Assembly: GCA_903902745.1 (NCBI GenBank) | Contig: CAIUWA010000019.1 | Span: 1 to 53,510 of the forward strand | Direction: 5' to 3' | Length of the DNA: 53,510 nucleotides | Source of the DNA: an uncultured Opitutia bacterium | GTDB taxonomy: Bacteria; Verrucomicrobiota; Verrucomicrobiia; Opitutales; Opitutaceae | In this document: positions 48,146 to 53,510 of the stretch, in pieces | How the letters are laid out: each line of letters starts with the position of its first letter | Position numbering within the stretch: the first letter of the stretch is position 1 | Notes under the pieces: model-generated | Databases searched by the model: none | What the model saw: only the letters and a program-made list of their open reading frames with translations | Told to the model about the DNA's origin: nothing | Made by a program: the position numbers and the translations under genes

Positions 48146-49048
48146 ATGAGCAATTACCACCTCGACCACCTTCAGCACCTTGAAACCGAAGCGATCCACG
48201 TGATGCGTGAGGTCGCCGGTGAATTCGAGCGCCCGGCCCTGCTGTTTTCCGGTGGCAAGGATTCCATCTGCCTGCTCCGCCTCGCGGAAAAAGCCTTCCG
48301 TCCTTCCGAACTGCCGACCCCGCTGCTGAACGTCGATACGGGCCACCATTTTCCCGAGTTGAACGTGTTCCGCGACGCGCGGGCGAAGGAACTCGGGGCG
48401 AAGCTGATCGTCCGCCGCGTCGAGGATGCCATCGCGAAGGGCGTCGCCGTGCCGGCGCCCGGCGAGATCAGCCGCAACCGCCTCCAAATTCCCACCCTCC
48501 TCGCCGCCATCGAGGAATTCCGCTTCGACTGCTGCATCGGCGGCGCCCGGCGGGACGAGGAAAAGGCCCGCGCCAAGGAACGCTTCTTCAGCTTCCGCGA
48601 CAGCTTCGGCCAGTGGGACCCCAAGAACCAGCGCCCTGAAATCTGGAATCTCTACAACGCCCGCATCAATCCCGGCGAAAACATGCGCGTATTCCCGCTC
48701 AGCAACTGGACGGAGATGGACGTGTGGGAATACATCCGCCGTGAAAAACTCGCGGTGCCGACGATTTATTTCAGCCATCGCCGCCAGTGCGTCCGACGCC
48801 AGGGCCAGTGGCTGCCCGTGAGCGACATCCTCCCACCCAAGCCGAACGAGGATGTCCGCGAACTCGTCGTCCGGGTGCGCACCATCGGCGACATCATCAG
48901 CACCGGCCTGGTCGAAAGCCCGGCCGACAGCGTGGACGACATCATCGCCGAAATCGCCGCGGCGCGCGTGACCGAGCGCGGCTCCCGCGCGGATGACAAG
49001 TCCTCCGAGGCCGCCATGGAAGACCGCAAAAAGGCCGGTTATTTCTGA
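48146..49048 (+). CDS. cysD: Sulfate adenylyltransferase small subunit
   Basis: A 300-residue ATP sulfurylase subunit that makes APS from sulfate and ATP. The PP-loop is SGGKDS at 35-40. Other family features are LLNVDTGHHFPE near 65-76, CCIGGARRDEEKARAKER and FPLSNWTEMDVWEYI. The C-terminal part with SDILPPKPNEDV is as in known CysD. It is followed by cysN, its GTPase partner, after 34 nt. Start at 48146 has a pyrimidine-rich leader. Confidence 0.96.
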   Translation: MSNYHLDHLQHLETEAIHVMREVAGEFERPALLFSGGKDSICLLRLAEKAFRPSELPTPLLNVDTGHHFPELNVFRDARAKELGAKLIVRRVEDAIAKGVAVPAPGEISRNRLQIPTLLAAIEEFRFDCCIGGARRDEEKARAKERFFSFRDSFGQWDPKNQRPEIWNLYNARINPGENMRVFPLSNWTEMDVWEYIRREKLAVPTIYFSHRRQCVRRQGQWLPVSDILPPKPNEDVRELVVRVRTIGDIISTGLVESPADSVDDIIAEIAAARVTERGSRADDKSSEAAMEDRKKAGYF

Positions 49049-49082
49049 GCCATCCGCTCCCTCAATCTTTCGCGAACCAGCC

Positions 49083-50402
49083 ATGCCTCCTTCCCTGCAC
49101 CACCCGGTCGACATCCTCCGCTTCAACACCTGCGGCAGCGTCGACGATGGCAAATCCACCCTCATCGGCCGCCTGCTCTACGATTCAAAATCGCTGATGG
49201 AGGACCAGATCGAGGCGCTGGAGCGCTCCGCCGACATCACCGGCGGCGGCCAGATCAATCTCGCCAACCTCACCGACGGCCTGCGCGCCGAGCGCGAACA
49301 GGGCATCACGATCGACGTCGCCTACCGCTACTTCGCCACCCCGCGGCGAAAGTTCATCATCGCCGACACCCCGGGCCACGTCCAGTACACGCGCAACATG
49401 GTCACGGGCGCCTCGAGCGCCAATCTCTCCATCGTCCTCGTCGATGCGCGCGCGGGCGTCATCGAGCAGAGCCGCCGCCACACCTGCATCTCCTCGCTGC
49501 TGCGCATCCCGCACCTCGTCGTGGCGGTCAACAAGATGGACCTCGTCGGCTGGAGCGAGGCGCGCTTCCTCGAAATTCGCGACCAGTTCGAGGAATTCCT
49601 GCCGCTGCTCGACATGAAGGACGTGCAGTTCATCCCGATCAGCGCGCTCAACGGCGACAATGTCGTCGATGCCTCGCCGCACACGCCGTGGTACAACGGC
49701 CCGACGCTGCTCGGCCATCTGGAAAGCGTCCACATCGGCAGCGATTGGAATCTCAATGGCTTCCGTCTGCCCGTGCAATGGGTCAACCGGCCCAATAACC
49801 CGCATGATCCGAAGCTGCATGATTTCCGCGGCTTTAGCGGCCAGATCGCCGGCGGCATCGTGCGCGTCGGCCAGAAGGTCCTCGCCCTCCCGGCCGGCAT
49901 CACCAGCACGGTCCAGGAAATCTGGACCTACGACGGGCCCGTCCAGGAAGCCTTTTGCCCCCAGTCCGTCACCCTCGTGTTGGCCCACGACATCGATATC
50001 AGCCGCGGCAGCACGATCATCGGGCTCGAGAATCTGCCGGGCTCGAGCACCGAACTGCACGCCAATGTCTGCTGGATGCACCAGCGCCCGCTCCAGCGCG
50101 GGAAAAAATATTTTCTCAAGCAAACGTCGAACACCGTGCAGGCCGTCGTCAGCGAAATTGAACATCGCATCAACATCACGACCCTCGAGCCGCAAGCCGC
50201 GCCGACGGAACTCGGCCTGAACGACATCGGCGAGATCCGCCTCCGCACGGCCAAGCCGATCGTCTACGACGGCTATGCGACCAATCGCCTGACCGGCTCG
50301 TTCATCCTGATCGAGCAGGGCACGAACGCCACGGTCGGCGCCGGCATGCTCAAGGCCCCGCGCGAAGTGGTGAAGCCCGAGAATGCCGACTACGTGATTT
50401 GA
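49083..50402 (+). CDS. cysN: Sulfate adenylyltransferase large subunit (GTPase)
   Basis: A 439-residue GTP-binding subunit that drives APS formation with CysD. G1 is GSVDDGKS (18-25), G3 is DTPGH near 97, and G4 is NKMD near 152. The beta-barrel domains follow. At 439 residues it is shorter than CysN proteins with a fused APS kinase, and no CysC domain is present. The start at 49083 begins the homologous part; the frame continues upstream without it. Confidence 0.95.
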   Translation: MPPSLHHPVDILRFNTCGSVDDGKSTLIGRLLYDSKSLMEDQIEALERSADITGGGQINLANLTDGLRAEREQGITIDVAYRYFATPRRKFIIADTPGHVQYTRNMVTGASSANLSIVLVDARAGVIEQSRRHTCISSLLRIPHLVVAVNKMDLVGWSEARFLEIRDQFEEFLPLLDMKDVQFIPISALNGDNVVDASPHTPWYNGPTLLGHLESVHIGSDWNLNGFRLPVQWVNRPNNPHDPKLHDFRGFSGQIAGGIVRVGQKVLALPAGITSTVQEIWTYDGPVQEAFCPQSVTLVLAHDIDISRGSTIIGLENLPGSSTELHANVCWMHQRPLQRGKKYFLKQTSNTVQAVVSEIEHRINITTLEPQAAPTELGLNDIGEIRLRTAKPIVYDGYATNRLTGSFILIEQGTNATVGAGMLKAPREVVKPENADYVI

Positions 50403-50508
50403 GGCCGGCCGCGCGACGGCGCTCTCGCGCGTTGCGCCGGGCGGTTCGACCACCTATTGCATTGACACCTCCCCCGCTCCGGCGGCGAAAATCCCCTCCT
50501 TTTCCGCC

Positions 50509-51489
50509 ATGAAACGCGTCCTTCTTACCACCACGTCCTTCCAAGACACGCCCGGCGAACATCACGAGCTGCTGGCTGCCACCGGCTGGGAAATCGTCCG
50601 CGCCCGCGGCCCGCTAAACGAGGCCGATACGCTCGCCTTGGTCGGCGATATTGACGCCTACATCTGCGGCGACGACGCCATCACGCGCCAGGTCCTCGAG
50701 AAGGCCCGCCCCCGCCTCAAGGTCATCAGCAAATACGGCATCGGCGTCGACAAGATCGACGTGAAGACCTGCACCGAGTTCGGCATCCCGCTCCTCTTCA
50801 CGCCCGGTGTGAACCACACGACCGTCGCCGAGCACACTTTCCTGCTGCTCCTCGCCCTCGAGAAAAATTTCCTCTTCCATACCGATTCCACCCGCTCGGG
50901 CGGCTGGAAGCGCAAGACCGGCCACGAGCTGCTGGAAAAGACAATCGGCATCATCGGCCTCGGCCGCATCGGCAAGGAAGTCGCCATCCGTGCCCGCGCC
51001 TTCGGCATGAACGTGATCGGCTATGACGTCTATTGGGACGAGAAATTCGCCGCCGCTCACAACGTGAAGCGCGTCGCCACGCTCGACGAGATCTACGCCG
51101 CCTCCGACTACATCTCGCTCCACACGAATCTCACGCCCGAGACCCGCGACATGATCGGGGCCAAGTCATTTCCGAAAATGAAAAAGGGCGTGTTAATCCT
51201 CAACTGCGCCCGGGGCGAAGTCGTCAACACCGCCGACATGGTCGCAGCGCTCAAGTCCGGCCAGGTCGGCGGCTACGGCACCGATGTCCTCGATGTGGAG
51301 CCCCCGGCCGCCGATCATCCGCTCCTGAAACTTCCGAACGTGGTCTGCACCCCGCACATCGCTTCCCGCACCTACGAGAGCGTTGTCCGCCAAGCCACGA
51401 CGTCAGTCAGAAACCTCATCCTCGCGATGAACGGCGAAAAGCCCCTCGCCCAGGTCAACCCCGAGGTCCCCGTCAAGAAAGTCGTCTGA
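50509..51489 (+). CDS. D-2-hydroxyacid dehydrogenase (SerA family)
   Basis: A 326-residue NAD-dependent dehydrogenase, similar to phosphoglycerate dehydrogenase but lacking the C-terminal ACT domain. The NAD motif is GLGRIGKEVAIRA near 152-164. The catalytic Arg is in NCARGEVVN (about 231) and the catalytic His in CTPHIASRTYESV. The neighbours (an LDH2-type dehydrogenase and a PfkB kinase) suggest sugar-acid rather than serine metabolism. The substrate is not certain. The ATG is preceded by CCTCCTTTTCCGCC, with no Shine-Dalgarno. Confidence 0.85.
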   Translation: MKRVLLTTTSFQDTPGEHHELLAATGWEIVRARGPLNEADTLALVGDIDAYICGDDAITRQVLEKARPRLKVISKYGIGVDKIDVKTCTEFGIPLLFTPGVNHTTVAEHTFLLLLALEKNFLFHTDSTRSGGWKRKTGHELLEKTIGIIGLGRIGKEVAIRARAFGMNVIGYDVYWDEKFAAAHNVKRVATLDEIYAASDYISLHTNLTPETRDMIGAKSFPKMKKGVLILNCARGEVVNTADMVAALKSGQVGGYGTDVLDVEPPAADHPLLKLPNVVCTPHIASRTYESVVRQATTSVRNLILAMNGEKPLAQVNPEVPVKKVV

Positions 51490-51551
51490 CCAGATTTTCT
51501 TCCGTCCCCCTGTCTCCCGTCATCCCGTCCCCTGTCTCCTGACTCCTTCCC

Positions 51552-52646
51552 ATGAGCGAAATCTTCTACGTCGTCCCCGAAGAGCAGCACAACACCCTCG
51601 TCAGCGCCGCCTACAAAAAGCGCGGCTACTCCAGCCAGGAAGCCGCCGCGGGCGCGCGGTTTTGCGCCGAGGCGACCCGCCATGGCATCCGCACGCACAA
51701 CGCCCTCAAGGCGCTTCATCTCGACCATCTCTTCGGCTCCGCCGCCGGCGGCTGCGTGCCGAAGGCCAAGATTGAAAAAGTCCCGACGCGCTTTCGCGGC
51801 GCCCAAGTCTGGAACGCCAACAAGAAGCTCGGCCAGGCCACCGGCTACGCCGCGATCGAGGCCGCCATCAAGCTCGCCGACCGCTACGGCGTCGGGATGG
51901 TTTCCGTCGACAACGCCTTCCATTATCTCTGGGGCGGCGGCTACGTGATGGACGCCGCCAAGCGCGGCTATATCGCCTATACGAACTGCACCGCCGCGCT
52001 CGCCGAGGTCGTGCCCTTCGGCGGCAGGTTCCCCACGCTCGGCACCAACCCGCATTCTTGGGGCTTCCCCACCACCTCCGCCATCGGCTACCCGATCGTG
52101 ATCGACTGGGCCACCTCCGTCGTAGCGATGGGCCGTGTCCAGCAGCTCGCCCGCGAGGGCAAGCAGCTCCCGCCCGGCGCCGCCGTCGACGTTAATGGCA
52201 CGCCCACGACCGACCCGCAGCAGGCGAAATACCTCCTCCCGTTCGGCGCGCACAAGGGCTACGGCCTATCGCTCATGAACGAAGTCATCGGCGCCTTCAT
52301 CGGCGGCTCGCTGCCGACGCTCCGCAGCCGCTGGGACCAGCAGCCCGAGGAAAAGCACACCTGCGCCTTCTTCTTCCAAGTGTGGCATCCCGACGCGATG
52401 AACGCCGGCGCGTTCGCCAAGGGCCGCAACCAGGCCGAGAACGTGAAGGCCGTCATCGCAGACATCCTCGGCCACGGTAACGAAGCCTGCATGCTCCCCG
52501 GCCAGCTCGAAGCCCAGGCCGCCGCGCGCTGCGCCAAAAACGGCGGCCTCCTGTTCAGCGAGGCCGAAATCAACGCCTTCAACGAAATCGCCGGCGAAGC
52601 CCGCAAGCGCGCCTGGAAACTCAGCGACCTGAAAGTCGCTGAGTGA
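51552..52646 (+). CDS. LDH2-family (malate/L-lactate/sulfolactate-type) oxidoreductase
   Basis: A 364-residue NAD(P)-dependent dehydrogenase of the LDH2/MDHG2 family. Features: ATRHGIRTHN near 47 (catalytic His region), FGGRFPTLGTNPHSWGFP near 157, PIVIDWATSVVAMGRV, and LLPFGAHKGYGLSLM near 226. Members act on malate, lactate, ureidoglycolate or 2,3-diketo-sugar acids. With the kinase that follows, a sugar-acid role is plausible. It is 62 nt after the SerA-like gene and they may be co-transcribed. Confidence 0.88.
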   Translation: MSEIFYVVPEEQHNTLVSAAYKKRGYSSQEAAAGARFCAEATRHGIRTHNALKALHLDHLFGSAAGGCVPKAKIEKVPTRFRGAQVWNANKKLGQATGYAAIEAAIKLADRYGVGMVSVDNAFHYLWGGGYVMDAAKRGYIAYTNCTAALAEVVPFGGRFPTLGTNPHSWGFPTTSAIGYPIVIDWATSVVAMGRVQQLAREGKQLPPGAAVDVNGTPTTDPQQAKYLLPFGAHKGYGLSLMNEVIGAFIGGSLPTLRSRWDQQPEEKHTCAFFFQVWHPDAMNAGAFAKGRNQAENVKAVIADILGHGNEACMLPGQLEAQAAARCAKNGGLLFSEAEINAFNEIAGEARKRAWKLSDLKVAE

Positions 52647-52689
52647 GTATTACCTCATTCCTCGCCTGCGGCGCAGCCGCCGGACGAGC

Positions 52690-52757
52690 CTCGCCGTAGC
52701 TCGCCAGAGCGAAGGCGGGCCTTCCACCCTCACTTTCACTTTCTCTTTCACTTCAAC
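52690..52757. repeat. Short repeats before the PfkB gene (R11 and R5 tract)
   Basis: GTAGCTCGCCAGAGCGAAGG then CGGGC (52696-52720) resembles part of the window's first 85 nt (CGCCCGCCTTCGCCCTC). It is followed by a CTTTCACTTTCTCTTTCACT pyrimidine tract related to R5. This 122-nt gap holds nothing else clear. Confidence 0.4.
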
Positions 52758-52768
52758 ACTCCCATCCC

Positions 52769-53510
52769 ATGCCGCTCAAAATCAAACCCGCCTCCGCTTG
52801 CAAGTACGACCAGATCTCGCTCGGTGAGGTCATGCTCCGCCTCGATCCCGGCGAGACGCGCGTGCGCGTCGCCCGCGAGTTCAAGGTTTGGGAGGGCGGC
52901 GGCGAGTACAACACGTCCCGCGGCCTGCGCAAATGCTTCAACCTGCGCACCGCCGTCTGCACCGCGTTCGTCGACAACGAGGTCGGCCATCTCGTCGAGG
53001 ACTTCATCATGCAGGGCGGCGTCGCCACCGACTTCATCAAGTGGCGCGAGGATGACGGCATCGGCCGCACCGTGCGCAACGGCCTGAACTTCACCGAGCG
53101 CGGCTTCGGCGTCCGGGGCGCCGTCGGCGTGCCCGACCGCGGCAACACCGCGGCGTCGCAGCTCAAGCCCGGCGATTTCGACTGGGATGACATCTTCGGC
53201 AAACAGGGCGTGCGCTGGTTCCACACCGGCGGCATCTTCGCCGCGCTCTCCGAGACGACCGCGCAGCTCACCGTCGAGGCCGTCAAGGCCGCCAACAAGC
53301 ACGGCACGATCGTCAGCTACGACCTCAACTACCGCCCGTCGCTCTGGAAAACTATCGGCGGCCTGAAGAAGGCGCAGGAGGTCAACCGCGAGATCGCGAA
53401 GTACGTCGACGTCAAGATCGGCAACGAGGAGGACTTCCCCGCCTCGCTCGGCTTCGCCGTCAAGGGCGCCGAGGACCTCAAGCACATCGAGACCGCCGCC
53501 TTCAAGACGA
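52769..53510 (+). CDS. PfkB-family sugar-acid kinase (KDG-kinase-like), truncated by window end
   Basis: The first 247 residues of a PfkB/ribokinase-fold kinase; the C-terminal catalytic GAGD motif lies beyond the window. Seen: SLGEVMLRLDPGETRVRVA near 17-35, GGGEYNTSRGLRK near 43-55, DNEVGHLVEDF, WFHTGGIFAALSE and SYDLNYRPSLWK near 188-199. These match 2-keto-3-deoxygluconate kinases. With eda at 292 it suggests a KDG/KDPG route, though the genes are about 50 kb apart. A CTTTCACTTTC tract lies upstream of the ATG. Confidence 0.88.
   Translation, partial: MPLKIKPASACKYDQISLGEVMLRLDPGETRVRVAREFKVWEGGGEYNTSRGLRKCFNLRTAVCTAFVDNEVGHLVEDFIMQGGVATDFIKWREDDGIGRTVRNGLNFTERGFGVRGAVGVPDRGNTAASQLKPGDFDWDDIFGKQGVRWFHTGGIFAALSETTAQLTVEAVKAANKHGTIVSYDLNYRPSLWKTIGGLKKAQEVNREIAKYVDVKIGNEEDFPASLGFAVKGAEDLKHIETAAFKT

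Overview
This is a GC-rich, gene-dense chromosomal window from a Gram-negative (diderm) bacterium. A secretin, two predicted outer-membrane barrels and several exported proteins show the outer membrane. My best guess is Verrucomicrobiota, Opitutaceae-like. The reasons are the GspD-E-F secretion set, an Ig-like surface protein with a long N-terminal leader, a Bacteroidetes-like succinate dehydrogenase, almost no Shine-Dalgarno sites, and many purine/pyrimidine-biased inverted repeats in the gaps. This is inference, not a database match. No rRNA, CRISPR array, phage or insertion sequence was seen. Three tRNAs are present: Leu-CAG (-), Pro-TGG (+) and Gly-TCC (+).

Layout. 1-3.5 kb: tRNA-Leu, KDPG aldolase (eda), a small membrane protein, a degenerate P-loop protein and aroC. 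3.6-9.3 kb: gspD-gspE-GNAT-gspF, the core of a type II secretion or type IV pilus-like machine. 9.4-11.2 kb: a large Ig-like surface protein on the other strand. 11.5-15.9 kb: a tightly overlapped four-gene operon of response regulator, cupredoxin-like protein, histidine kinase and porin. 16.1-19.1 kb: DUF3570-apbE-tlpA-DUF4266, a compact envelope redox/flavinylation-type operon and the best candidate here for an undescribed system. 19.4-21.8 kb: transglutaminase, NarL-type regulator and an unknown Cys-containing protein. 22.1-26.7 kb: MocR regulator with a DMT exporter, then a DUF485/sodium:solute symporter pair. 26.8-29.6 kb: gpsA, lysA and a small membrane protein. 29.8-33.3 kb: sdhCAB. 33.5-38.1 kb: PaaK-like adenylate-forming enzyme, NUDIX, LysM and TPR-like envelope proteins, tRNA-Pro and a Cip1-like secreted protein. 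38.2-43.6 kb: carB, a degenerate NtrC-like regulator and a broken pilC. 43.8-50.4 kb: tRNA-Gly, then siroheme (cbiX, cobA) and assimilatory sulfate reduction (cysI, cysH, cysD, cysN). 50.5-53.5 kb: two dehydrogenases and a truncated PfkB sugar-acid kinase, which with eda suggests a KDG/KDPG (sugar-acid) route.

How genes work together. CysDN activates sulfate, CysH reduces PAPS and CysI reduces sulfite. CobA and CbiX supply two of the three steps to the siroheme of CysI. The DUF3570 cluster joins an FMN transferase, a thioredoxin-like protein, a predicted outer-membrane protein carrying a flavinylation-like motif, and a small lipoprotein.

Intergenic structure. No gap exceeds 300 bases. At least ten gaps carry inverted repeats from different sequence families, and several of these run into the ends of coding regions. 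At nearly every confident start the upstream 15 bases are pyrimidine-rich with no Shine-Dalgarno match.
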